Positions 1-6,265 are shown, counted from the stretch's first letter. The stretch is DNA of 6,977 nt from Burkholderiaceae bacterium (GCA_023260315.1 JALQVQ010000008.1:1-6977); one strand, 5' to 3'. Notes: generated by a model not told the origin, from the sequence alone. Numbers and translations: made by a program.

Positions 1-773
1 GCAAAAGCGAGCACCCGCGATGGCAGGTGGGCGATGCCGTCATTCTGAACGGCTGGGGCGTGGGTGAAGTGCACAGCGGTGGCTTGGCGCAACAAGCCCG
101 CGTGAAGGGTGATTGGTTGATCGCCAAACCTGCCGGGATCACGCCCAAGCAAGCCATGGCCATTGGTACGGCGGGCTATACGGCAATGTTGTGCGTTATG
201 GCACTGCAGACGCATGGCGTCCAGCCAGATGCGGGTGAAATTTTAGTCACAGGCGCCTCGGGCGGTGTCGGCTCAGTCGCCGTTGCCTTGCTGGCGCAAG
301 CGGGCTACCGGGTTGTGGCTGCCACCGGTAAGGAAAACGAGCACGCGTATCTGATGCAATTGGGTGCCGCTGAAATCATGCCGCGTCAATCCCTGAGTGA
401 GCCGGGTAAGCCCCTGCAGAAAGAGCGCTGGGCCGGTGTCGTTGACTCCGTCGGCAGCCATACTTTGGCAAATGCCTGCGCCAGTGCGCGCTACGGTGCG
501 GTGGTGGCAGCTTGTGGTTTGGCGCAGGGGATGGACTTTCCGGCAACCGTCGCCCCCTTCATCTTGCGTGGTGTGACGCTTTGTGGTGTCGACAGTGTCA
601 TGGCACCATTGGCGTTGCGTGAAGCAGCTTGGGGCCGATTGGCCGAATCACTGGCAACCGATTGGCTGGAAGCGCTCACGACGGTTGTGCCTTTGGCAGG
701 TGCAATCGATACCGCAACCGCGATCCTGAAAGGCCAAGTACGGGGTCGGGTTGTTGTTGACGTGAACGCTTAA
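1..773 (+). CDS. acuI: Acrylyl-CoA reductase AcuI/YhdH family (5' part missing)
   Basis: NADPH-dependent medium-chain reductase that converts acryloyl-CoA to propionyl-CoA in the cytosol, detoxifying acrylate-type intermediates. About 256 residues are present and the frame is open to the left edge (SEHPRWQVGDAVILNGWGVG follows from codon 3). AcuI/YhdH proteins have about 325 residues, so roughly 70 N-terminal residues lie outside the window. Visible family features in order: the VILNGWGVGEVHSGGLAQQA block, GTAGYTAMLCVMAL, the Rossmann nucleotide-binding loop VTGASGGVGSVAVALL, WAGVVDSVG, and the C-terminal PFILRGVTLCGVDSVMAP. These match E. coli YhdH nearly block by block from memory, so the assignment is firm. 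No metal-site cysteines are evident, as expected for the zinc-independent branch. A GTG at 27 is an internal codon, not the start. The gene converges on the DUF2189 gene and its stop overlaps that gene's stop. Its promoter and operon partners are not visible. Confidence 0.93.
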   Translation, partial: KSEHPRWQVGDAVILNGWGVGEVHSGGLAQQARVKGDWLIAKPAGITPKQAMAIGTAGYTAMLCVMALQTHGVQPDAGEILVTGASGGVGSVAVALLAQAGYRVVAATGKENEHAYLMQLGAAEIMPRQSLSEPGKPLQKERWAGVVDSVGSHTLANACASARYGAVVAACGLAQGMDFPATVAPFILRGVTLCGVDSVMAPLALREAAWGRLAESLATDWLEALTTVVPLAGAIDTATAILKGQVRGRVVVDVNA

Positions 774-1603
774 AAGCGGCCGATGGGTTTTGTGCTGCCG
801 TAAATGACGGCTCGGTAAGCGTGCCAGGTGGCATGGCCCAGCACCGGGCCAATGACCAACAAGCCAACAAAGAAGGGCAACATCGCGATCACGATGAGCA
901 GCGTGATGAGTGCGGCCCAGATCGCCATGGTGAGGGGATTGCGCGCGCACGCGCGAACGCTGGTCAGGCTCGCTGAAATGGCGTCGGTATGCTTGTCTAA
1001 GATCATGGGAATGGCGATGACGCTGGTCACAAAAATGAGGCCGGCAAAGATGGCCCCCACGATCAAATAGCCAATGATGAAGTCGATGTTGTCAAAGCTG
1101 AAGATGGCACTCATGGTGCTTTGAGCCGTGGGCAGGCTGTCAAAGCTGACGGCAAAGACAATCAAAGACGCGCGACCCCACAACATTTCGAGGATGAGCA
1201 AAATCCCCGCAAAAATGCCGATGGTGCCTTTCGTGGGAAACCACGCGACGAGCGCTTTTCGCAGACTGGGTTTCCCGCCCGTCCTCAATTGGCGGCTGAC
1301 GTCATATAAGCCAAGGCACAGAAGGGGCCCCATCAACAAGAATCCAGCGCTCAGGGCGAGCACGTAGGCGGGGGCTTTCTCGAAAACTTGTAAAAGGGCA
1401 TGGCCCATCAGAAAAAAGCATGCGCCGAAAAACAAGCCGACCCCAGGTGCACGCGTGAAGTCACGCCAACCCAAGCTCAACCACTCGAGTGGATCGTCGA
1501 GCCGCAGCGTCTGGATTGGCGCCGTTAGCGCTAACCAGCTTTCTGGTTCAGGCGCCTGATCGCCATTCGGTGGCGACGGGGACGGGTGGCGTGTGGCGGG
1601 CAT
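770..1603 (-). CDS. DUF2189 family integral membrane protein
   Basis: Inner-membrane protein of unknown function, 277 residues, which suits the family. The N-terminus (about residues 1-25) is hydrophilic and proline-rich, with no signal peptide, then a conserved cytosolic stretch DPLEWLSLGWRDFTRAPGVG (37-56). Hydrophobic segments lie at about 55-74, 79-100, 127-154, 174-202 and 224-256; some may hold two helices, so five to six membrane passes are likely. The closing block around residues 216-266 (SVRACARNPLTMAIWAAL, then GPVLGHATWHAYRAV) is the most family-like part. The ATG at 1603 is the only ATG near the N-terminus, but I see no Shine-Dalgarno in front of it. It is transcribed divergently from the dioxygenase gene and converges on acuI. 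No enzymatic motif is visible, so I assign no function. DUF2189 is recognised from memory of the sequence pattern, not from a search. Confidence 0.88.
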   Translation of the reverse strand: MPATRHPSPSPPNGDQAPEPESWLALTAPIQTLRLDDPLEWLSLGWRDFTRAPGVGLFFGACFFLMGHALLQVFEKAPAYVLALSAGFLLMGPLLCLGLYDVSRQLRTGGKPSLRKALVAWFPTKGTIGIFAGILLILEMLWGRASLIVFAVSFDSLPTAQSTMSAIFSFDNIDFIIGYLIVGAIFAGLIFVTSVIAIPMILDKHTDAISASLTSVRACARNPLTMAIWAALITLLIVIAMLPFFVGLLVIGPVLGHATWHAYRAVIYGSTKPIGRF

Positions 1604-1636
1604 GAAAAGGTTTGGGGTCGTGTTTGTCTAGGTCAA

Positions 1637-1651
1637 GTTGGATTATCCGAC
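1637..1651. promoter_or_regulatory. Imperfect dyad, possible operator
   Basis: GTTGGATTATCCGAC is a 15-base imperfect palindrome centred on T1644: GGAT/ATCC is perfect, then one mismatch, then GT/AC. It covers the possible -10 box of the DUF2189 gene, where a bound dimeric repressor would block RNA polymerase. No regulator gene is in the window, and a dyad this short can arise by chance. Confidence 0.25.
1642..1647 (-). promoter_or_regulatory. Possible -10 box for the DUF2189 gene
   Basis: The reverse strand reads GATAAT here (5 of 6 bases of TATAAT), which would start transcription about 30 bases before the DUF2189 ATG. No good -35 box lies 16-18 bases upstream (the best-placed hexamer is GATGAG), so the call is weak. 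The box lies inside an imperfect dyad at 1637-1651. Confidence 0.3.
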
Positions 1652-1692
1652 CTCTGCGTGTCAGCTCATCGGGCGACAAAGTTGAAAATCCT

Positions 1693-1719
1693 CATGGTTT
1701 TCCCTTGCAAACCACCATG
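1693..1719. promoter_or_regulatory. Inverted repeat over the dioxygenase promoter, possible operator
   Basis: CATGGT (1693-1698) and ACCATG (1714-1719) form a perfect 6-base inverted repeat with a 15-base spacer, and TTT/AAA extends the symmetry after a two-base offset. The putative -35 box TTGCAA (1705-1710) sits between the arms, a usual place for an operator. Binding by a regulator is inference. Confidence 0.4.
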
Positions 1720-1732
1720 CCGGGTCGATAAT
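1705..1732 (+). promoter_or_regulatory. Sigma-70-like promoter of the dioxygenase gene
   Basis: TTGCAA (1705-1710; 4 of 6 bases of TTGACA) is followed after 16 bases by GATAAT (1727-1732; 5 of 6 bases of TATAAT). The expected transcription start falls at about 1738-1742, on or within a few bases of the ATG at 1742. This leaves almost no 5' leader and fits the lack of a Shine-Dalgarno. It is the best-formed promoter in the window. Confidence 0.55.
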
Positions 1733-1741
1733 TAAGCCCAT

Positions 1742-2491
1742 ATGACCCAACAATTCAGCCCGCCTGCGATACCCGTTACCCAGCTTGATGCGCATTTAAC
1801 CGTCAGTGGGTTTGCAATCATTGACGCCGAAAGCGCGCCAACGTGGCTGGACGTGACGCCCGCCGCGCTTGACGCCTTTCAGTCCTTTTGGCATGACCTG
1901 CCCTCAGACGCCTATTTGAAAGACGGCGGTAATTACCGCCGGCGTCGCCACAGTTGCTTTGTCGTGACAGGGGGCGAGGTCGTTCAGGTGCCACACCGCC
2001 CTCATTGGCAACCGGTTGAATACAACGCGCTTCATGGCGGCATGGAGCGTTTATTTGAGCCCATGCAGGCTGACGCTGTGGCGACGCCCGCGTTTCAGGC
2101 GCTGCTGAAGGCGGGTGCGGCCGCTGCTGATGCCCTTCGTGGCGCCCAGCCCTGGTATGTTGAGGCCCATCAATTTCGGATTGATACCAGCGACGGCATT
2201 GGGCGGCCGACCCCTGAAGGGGCGCACCGCGACGGTGTGGATTTGGTGATGGTGGCCCTCGTCGGCCGCGCGGGCGTGAAGGGGGGGGAGAGCCGGGTGT
2301 TTGAGGCCAATGCCCCGCACGGCCAACGGTTCACCATGATGGTCCCTTGGACCACGCTGTTACTCGATGATGCCCGGATGATTCACGAAACAACCCCGAT
2401 TCAGCCTGAGGGCGACATGGGGTGGCGTGACACCTTGGTTTTGACCTTTCGCGCCAACGCTTTCCAAGGCGCTGACGCGGTCTCTCGATGA
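1742..2491 (+). CDS. 2OG-Fe(II) dioxygenase, PF10014 (DUF2257) family
   Basis: Predicted cytosolic non-heme iron oxygenase that uses 2-oxoglutarate and O2. The family includes Bacillus L-isoleucine 4-hydroxylase (IDO), but the substrate here cannot be read from sequence; a free amino acid is a reasonable guess only. Length is 249 residues, close to IDO. Visible blocks: NYRRRRHSCF (64-73), PHRPHWQPVEYNALHGGMER (84-103), EAHQFRI (141-147), then the iron triad H162-x-D164 in GAHRDGVD and H215 in MIHETTP. R229 in GWRDTLVLTFRA is the probable 2-oxoglutarate carboxylate anchor. The set looks complete, so the enzyme should be active. There is no signal peptide or membrane segment. The start has no Shine-Dalgarno and lies about 10 bases after a -10 box. 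A run of eight G (2281-2288) lies in the coding region between the HxD and the distal His. The gene is single, divergent from the DUF2189 gene and convergent with bktB. Confidence 0.87.
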   Translation: MTQQFSPPAIPVTQLDAHLTVSGFAIIDAESAPTWLDVTPAALDAFQSFWHDLPSDAYLKDGGNYRRRRHSCFVVTGGEVVQVPHRPHWQPVEYNALHGGMERLFEPMQADAVATPAFQALLKAGAAAADALRGAQPWYVEAHQFRIDTSDGIGRPTPEGAHRDGVDLVMVALVGRAGVKGGESRVFEANAPHGQRFTMMVPWTTLLLDDARMIHETTPIQPEGDMGWRDTLVLTFRANAFQGADAVSR

Positions 2492-2501
2492 CGCCGGCGG
2501 G

Positions 2502-3686
2502 TCAGGTGCGCTCGAAAATCGCTGCGATACCCTGTCCGCCACCAATGCACATGGTGACCAGCGCGTAACGACCTTTGATCCGCTGCAGTTCGTGGATTGC
2601 TTTAACGGTGATCAGCGCGCCAGTGGCGCCAATCGGGTGCCCCAGCGAAATGCCTGAACCATTGGGATTCACCTTTGCTGGGTCAAGGCCGAGGTCTTGC
2701 GTGACGGCGCAGGCTTGGGCGGCAAAGGCTTCATTGGCCTCAATGACGTCAAGGTCAGCGATGGTAAGGCCGGCTTTTTCCAACGCTATTTTTGTCGCTG
2801 GTACGGGGCCAATACCCATGTAGCGTGGGTCAACGCCCGCATGCGCGTAAGCCACCAATCGCGCCAATGGCTGGACGCCTTGTGCTCTCATGGCCTGCCC
2901 CTCCATCAACACCACAGCGGCAGCGGCGTCGTTGATTCCGGAGGCGTTACCCGCGGTTACGGTGCCGCCTTCCTTCTTGAAGACCGGTTTTAGTTTGGAC
3001 ATATCGCCGATTTGGCAATCGGGTCGGAAGTGCTCATCGGTCTCAAACGCAACCTCGCCTTTTCGGCTTTTTAGCATCACGGGCACGATCTGCGCTTTGA
3101 AGTGCCCGGCTTTTGTCGCCGCCTCGGCCCGGCGGTGACTCTCAACAGCCAACGCATCTTGCGTTTCACGACTGATGCCCCACTTTTCAGCGATGTTCTC
3201 GGCGGTCACACCCATGTGGATGGTCTCAAATGGGTCGTGTAGCGCACCCACCATCATGTCGACGAGTTTGGTATCGCCCATGCGGGCGCCGAAGCGTGTC
3301 GCCAAGCTGGCATAGGGCGCTCGGCTCATGTTTTCCGCGCCAGCGCCGATCGCCACATCGGTGTCGCCCAAAAGGATCGCCTGGCTGGCAGAGACGATGG
3401 CCTGAAGGCCTGAGCCGCAGAGTCGGTTGACGTTGAATGCGGGCGTGCCCTGCGAGCAACCGCCATCGATGGCCGCGACGCGTGACAGATACATGTCGCG
3501 TGGCTCGGTGTTCACAACATGACCAAAGACGACGTGGCCCACTTGGTCTGCAGCAACCCCCGCACGTTCGATGGATGTTTTTACGACCAGCGCGCCCAAT
3601 TGCGTTGGTGGGGTGTCCTTTAAGGCGCCACCAAAGGTACCGATGGCGGTTCTGACAGCGCTGACAACGTAGACTTCGCGGCTCAT
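2502..3686 (-). CDS. bktB: Beta-ketothiolase (acetyl-CoA acetyltransferase), BktB type
   Basis: Thiolase that condenses two acyl-CoA units to a 3-ketoacyl-CoA, or runs in reverse. BktB enzymes accept propionyl-CoA plus acetyl-CoA to give 3-ketovaleryl-CoA, feeding 3-hydroxyvalerate-containing polyhydroxyalkanoate, and also work in fatty-acid breakdown. At 394 residues it is full length. The catalytic residues are all present: nucleophile C90 in NRLCGSGLQAI, N318 in EANEAFAAQ, H350 in LGHPIGATGA and C380 in MCIGGGQGIA. Blocks such as VRTAIGTFGG, NTEPRDMYLSRVAA, DMMVGALHDPF and NPNGSGISLGHPIGATGALI match Cupriavidus BktB better than PhaA or AtoB, from memory. The ATG at 3686 is supported by AGGAG five bases upstream. 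It lies 81 bases downstream of rluA on the same strand and could receive read-through, but an A/T-rich stretch and a weak hairpin sit in the gap. No phaA, phaB or phaC is in the window. Thiolase is certain; the BktB subtype is less so. Confidence 0.93.
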   Translation of the reverse strand: MSREVYVVSAVRTAIGTFGGALKDTPPTQLGALVVKTSIERAGVAADQVGHVVFGHVVNTEPRDMYLSRVAAIDGGCSQGTPAFNVNRLCGSGLQAIVSASQAILLGDTDVAIGAGAENMSRAPYASLATRFGARMGDTKLVDMMVGALHDPFETIHMGVTAENIAEKWGISRETQDALAVESHRRAEAATKAGHFKAQIVPVMLKSRKGEVAFETDEHFRPDCQIGDMSKLKPVFKKEGGTVTAGNASGINDAAAAVVLMEGQAMRAQGVQPLARLVAYAHAGVDPRYMGIGPVPATKIALEKAGLTIADLDVIEANEAFAAQACAVTQDLGLDPAKVNPNGSGISLGHPIGATGALITVKAIHELQRIKGRYALVTMCIGGGQGIAAIFERT

Positions 3687-3690
3687 AGGG

Positions 3691-3696
3691 ACTCCT
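3691..3696 (-). promoter_or_regulatory. Ribosome binding site of bktB
   Basis: The reverse strand reads AGGAGT, with AGGAG ending five bases before the ATG at 3686. It is the only strong Shine-Dalgarno in the window and fixes the bktB start. An unstructured TTTTTAATTTTT run lies just upstream. Confidence 0.8.
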
Positions 3697-3703
3697 AAAA
3701 ATT

Positions 3704-3727
3704 AAAAACGCTCACCCAAGTATGACG
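3704..3727 (-). terminator. Weak possible terminator between rluA and bktB
   Basis: Read on the reverse strand, CGTCA (3727-3723) can pair with TGA-CG (3714-3709, one bulged G) around an 8-base loop, followed at once by five T. The stem has only five pairs, so termination would be partial at best. The T-run may instead simply keep the bktB ribosome site open. The rest of the 3687-3767 gap shows no clear promoter. Confidence 0.22.
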
Positions 3728-3767
3728 GTACTGCCTGTTCGGAAGCTGACACGGCCCCGTCTGCCGT

Positions 3768-4448
3768 CTAGAACGGTGAGGGCGCGTGCCACACCATGTG
3801 CTCACCGGTTCGCGGGCACGTCAGTGCGAGGTCGCTGGCATGTAAGAGCAAACGCGGCGCGCGTTGCGCGTTATCGTCTGGCCCATAAAGCGCATCGCCT
3901 GCGATGGGAAATCCGACATGAGCCAGGTGAACACGCAGTTGATGTGAGCGCCCTGTGACCGGGCGCAGGTCAAGCGCTGTCAGTGCGGCGTTATCGACCT
4001 GCCAATTCGCCAGCTCCGCTCGCGGCTTGAACGGGGTGTCGGACACCCGCCATTCAGTGACGCTCGGCTTGCCTGTTTCATAGCAAACCTTTGACTTGGG
4101 GCGGTTGGGCCAGTCAACGATGAGGGGCTCGTTGATCGTCTGCCATGCGTGGTCTTTTGAAGCGGGGACCCCCAACACGATTGCCCGGTATTGTTTGTTT
4201 GTCTCGCGGTTTTGAAAGGCTTGACTCAACAGCCGTTGCATCCGCGCACCCTTCGCAAAAAGCAACAAGCCAGAGGTTGACATGTCCAATCGATGGACCA
4301 CCAGCGCGCTGGGCGCCAACGTCTGAACGCGGGTGATGGCGCAGTCCTGTTTGTCGTCACCCCGTCCTGGCACCGATAAAAGGCCGCTTGGTTTGTTGAT
4401 GACGATCATGTCGCGGTTTTCAAAAACCACCATGTCGCTGGGGTTCAT
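3768..4448 (-). CDS. rluA: RluA-type 23S rRNA/tRNA pseudouridine synthase
   Basis: Isomerises uridine to pseudouridine in RNA. E. coli RluA is dual-specific, acting on U746 of 23S rRNA and U32 of a subset of tRNAs. The protein has 226 residues, close to E. coli RluA (219), and like it lacks the N-terminal S4 domain found in RluC and RluD. Motif I is INKPSGLLSVPGRG (17-30); motif II is VVHRLDMSTSGLLLFAK (50-66) with catalytic Asp55. DWPNRPKSKVCYETGKP (112-128) is a signature shared with RluA itself. PVTGRSHQLRVHL (163-175) and APRLLLHA (197-204) complete the fold. All key residues are present. The ATG overlaps the glnS stop as ATGA, and no strong Shine-Dalgarno is visible, so translation is probably coupled to glnS. 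The match over the DWPNRPK region makes RluA, rather than another RluA-superfamily paralogue, the likely identity. Confidence 0.92.
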   Translation of the reverse strand: MNPSDMVVFENRDMIVINKPSGLLSVPGRGDDKQDCAITRVQTLAPSALVVHRLDMSTSGLLLFAKGARMQRLLSQAFQNRETNKQYRAIVLGVPASKDHAWQTINEPLIVDWPNRPKSKVCYETGKPSVTEWRVSDTPFKPRAELANWQVDNAALTALDLRPVTGRSHQLRVHLAHVGFPIAGDALYGPDDNAQRAPRLLLHASDLALTCPRTGEHMVWHAPSPF

Positions 4449-6247
4449 GAGCCGGGTGTCCAGCTGTCTTTCAAACCAACGCTGCGGTTGAAAACGGGGT
4501 GACCGGGTTGATGCGTTTCACGGTCCGATACGAAATAACCCAAGCGTTCAAATTGGAAGTTGGTGCCGGGTGCGGCATGCGCCAAACTGGGCTCGAGCAT
4601 GGCCTCGATCACTCGCAAGCTGTCGGGGTTCAAGACCGCAGTGAAATCTTTACCACCCGCATCCGGTTGGGCGTCCAGAAACAGGCGATCGTAAAGGTTG
4701 ACAGGCGCTTTGATGCCATCGCTGGCACCCACCCAAGTGATGACGCCTTTCACTTTCACGCTGGAAGCGCCGGGTGTTCCGCTTTTTGTGTCTGGGATCA
4801 CTTGTGCAATGACACGCGTGATGTTGCCGGCGGCGTCACGCTCTGCGCCGACGCAGGTGACAACGAAGCCGTACTTGAGTCGGACGCTGTTGCCCGGGTA
4901 CAAGCGGAAGTAGCCCTTCGGCGGCGACTCCTCGTAGTCAGCGCGTTCGATGAACAGGTCGGCACCGAAGTTGAAGTGGCGGTTGCCACGCTCAGGGTGG
5001 TGGGGATGGACCGGTGCTGTGCAGGGCTCCAAATGACCCGCACCCATGAGGGCATCCCAATTTTCAATATGCAACGGGATGGGATCGAGCACGGCCATGG
5101 CACGGGCAGCCTCTGCATCCAGCGTGTCGCGCAGGCATCCTTCTAGGGTGCTGTAATCAATCCAAGAATCCGACTTCGTCACACCGATGCGTTCGGCAAA
5201 CAAACGCATGGCGTCAGGGGTGTAGCCACGGCGGCGCAGGCCCACGATGGTTGGCATACGCGGGTCATCCCAGCCGGCCACGTGTTTCTCGTTGACGAGT
5301 TGCGCCAGTTTGCGCTTACTTGTGACGACATACGTGAGATTCAGCCGCGCAAATTCGTACTGCTTAGGCGCAGGCGTGTTGATGAGACCGCCCGCTTCGA
5401 GGCGCGCGAGCAACCAGTCGTAGAAAGGTCGCTGGTCCTCAAATTCGAGCGTACAAATGCTGTGTGTGATGTTCTCCAGCGCATCCTCGATGGGATGGGC
5501 AAAGGTATACATCGGGTAGATGCACCAACGGTCTCCGGTGTGGTGATGCGTGGCATGGCGTATGCGATAGATCGCTGGATCGCGCAGGTTGATGTTGGGG
5601 CTGGCCATATCGATCTTGGCCCGTAACACCGCGGCACCATCTGGTAATTCACCGGCTCGCATGGCTCTGAAGCGCGCGAGGTTCTCGTCGATCGTGCGGC
5701 CACGAAATGGGCTGTCTTTGCCAGGCGTGCTGAAGTCGCCGCGGTTGATGCGCATGTCTTCGGGAGACTGCTCGTCCACATAGGCTAAATCGTTTGACAC
5801 GAGGTATTCCGCGCAGCGGTACATGAAGTCGAAGTAATCGCTCGCTTGATACCGGTGCGTGGTGCCGTTTGCTTCCCAATCAAAACCCAGCCATTGCACC
5901 GCGTCGATGATGGCATCGACATAACGTTGATCCTCTTTCTCGGGGTTGGTATCGTCAAATCGCAGGTGGCAAACGCCGCCGTAGTCTTTGGCCAACCCAA
6001 AATTCAAGCAAATGCTTTTTGCGTGGCCCACATGTAGATAGCCATTGGGTTCAGGCGGGAAGCGGGTACGGATCTTGGCCGGATCAAGGTCACCTTGTTG
6101 GTGGGTTTTGTGGTCAGCCGGTGCACCACTCCAACGGCGGTGCGCGTAGGTGCCCTTGCTCAGATCGGCTTCGATAATTTGCCGCAAAAAATTGCTGGGC
6201 TTGCTGGTTTCGGCGTCAGTTTTGTCGGCTTGGGTCACGAGCGTCAA
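4445..6247 (-). CDS. glnS: Glutaminyl-tRNA synthetase
   Basis: Class I aminoacyl-tRNA synthetase that attaches glutamine to tRNA-Gln in the cytosol. Read from a TTG start it has 600 residues (E. coli 554). The Rossmann catalytic core carries RFPPEPNGYLHVGHAKS (62-78) with the HIGH-type motif HVGH, and the KMSKS-type loop VVTSKRKL (307-314). YPMYTFAHPIEDALENITHS (244-263) and CTLEFEDQRPFYDW (265-278) are acceptor-stem and active-site blocks. The beta-barrel anticodon-binding domains run from about 385 to the end. A segment of about 22 residues (36-58) between the N-terminal NFLRQIIEADL and the core is absent from the E. coli enzyme. The start is uncertain: TTG at 6247 and GTG at 6238 (giving 597 residues) are both in frame, and neither has a Shine-Dalgarno. 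An ATG at 6261 is better placed but out of frame, ending after five codons. The gene heads a probable glnS-rluA operon, divergent from uppP. Confidence 0.95.
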   Translation of the reverse strand: MTLVTQADKTDAETSKPSNFLRQIIEADLSKGTYAHRRWSGAPADHKTHQQGDLDPAKIRTRFPPEPNGYLHVGHAKSICLNFGLAKDYGGVCHLRFDDTNPEKEDQRYVDAIIDAVQWLGFDWEANGTTHRYQASDYFDFMYRCAEYLVSNDLAYVDEQSPEDMRINRGDFSTPGKDSPFRGRTIDENLARFRAMRAGELPDGAAVLRAKIDMASPNINLRDPAIYRIRHATHHHTGDRWCIYPMYTFAHPIEDALENITHSICTLEFEDQRPFYDWLLARLEAGGLINTPAPKQYEFARLNLTYVVTSKRKLAQLVNEKHVAGWDDPRMPTIVGLRRRGYTPDAMRLFAERIGVTKSDSWIDYSTLEGCLRDTLDAEAARAMAVLDPIPLHIENWDALMGAGHLEPCTAPVHPHHPERGNRHFNFGADLFIERADYEESPPKGYFRLYPGNSVRLKYGFVVTCVGAERDAAGNITRVIAQVIPDTKSGTPGASSVKVKGVITWVGASDGIKAPVNLYDRLFLDAQPDAGGKDFTAVLNPDSLRVIEAMLEPSLAHAAPGTNFQFERLGYFVSDRETHQPGHPVFNRSVGLKDSWTPGS

Positions 6248-6261
6248 TCGGTTTGGGTCAT
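6225..6261 (-). repeat. Near-duplicate of the glnS start region
   Basis: On the reverse strand ATGACCCAAACCGA (6261-6248) recurs as GTGACCCAAGCCGA (6238-6225), 12 of 14 bases identical at a 23-base offset. The upstream copy opens the five-codon frame MTQTD with a TGA stop at 6246-6244; the downstream copy encodes VTQAD within GlnRS. Because 23 is not a multiple of three, the copies are in different frames. Confidence 0.6.
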
Positions 6262-6265
6262 TGGA

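Noticed and set aside
828..1367. Several + strand frames of 62-80 residues
   Set aside because: All lie antisense to the DUF2189 gene, whose membrane segments and conserved blocks explain the sequence.
2490..2503. CGCCGGCG palindrome in the dioxygenase/bktB gap, considered as a terminator
   Set aside because: It is a loopless 8-base palindrome with no following T-run on either strand, and cannot be supported as an intrinsic terminator.
2575..3655. Several + strand frames of 66-98 residues inside bktB
   Set aside because: Antisense to a thiolase with all catalytic residues; their protein sequences resemble nothing and read as shadows.
4499..5146. 215-residue open frame on the + strand inside glnS
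   Set aside because: It lies fully antisense to the well-conserved GlnRS C-terminal half, and its product has no recognisable domain. Long antisense frames are common in GC-rich genes.
5282..5626. 114-residue + strand frame inside glnS
   Set aside because: Antisense to the conserved KMSKS and acceptor-binding region of GlnRS; no motif or ribosome site supports it.
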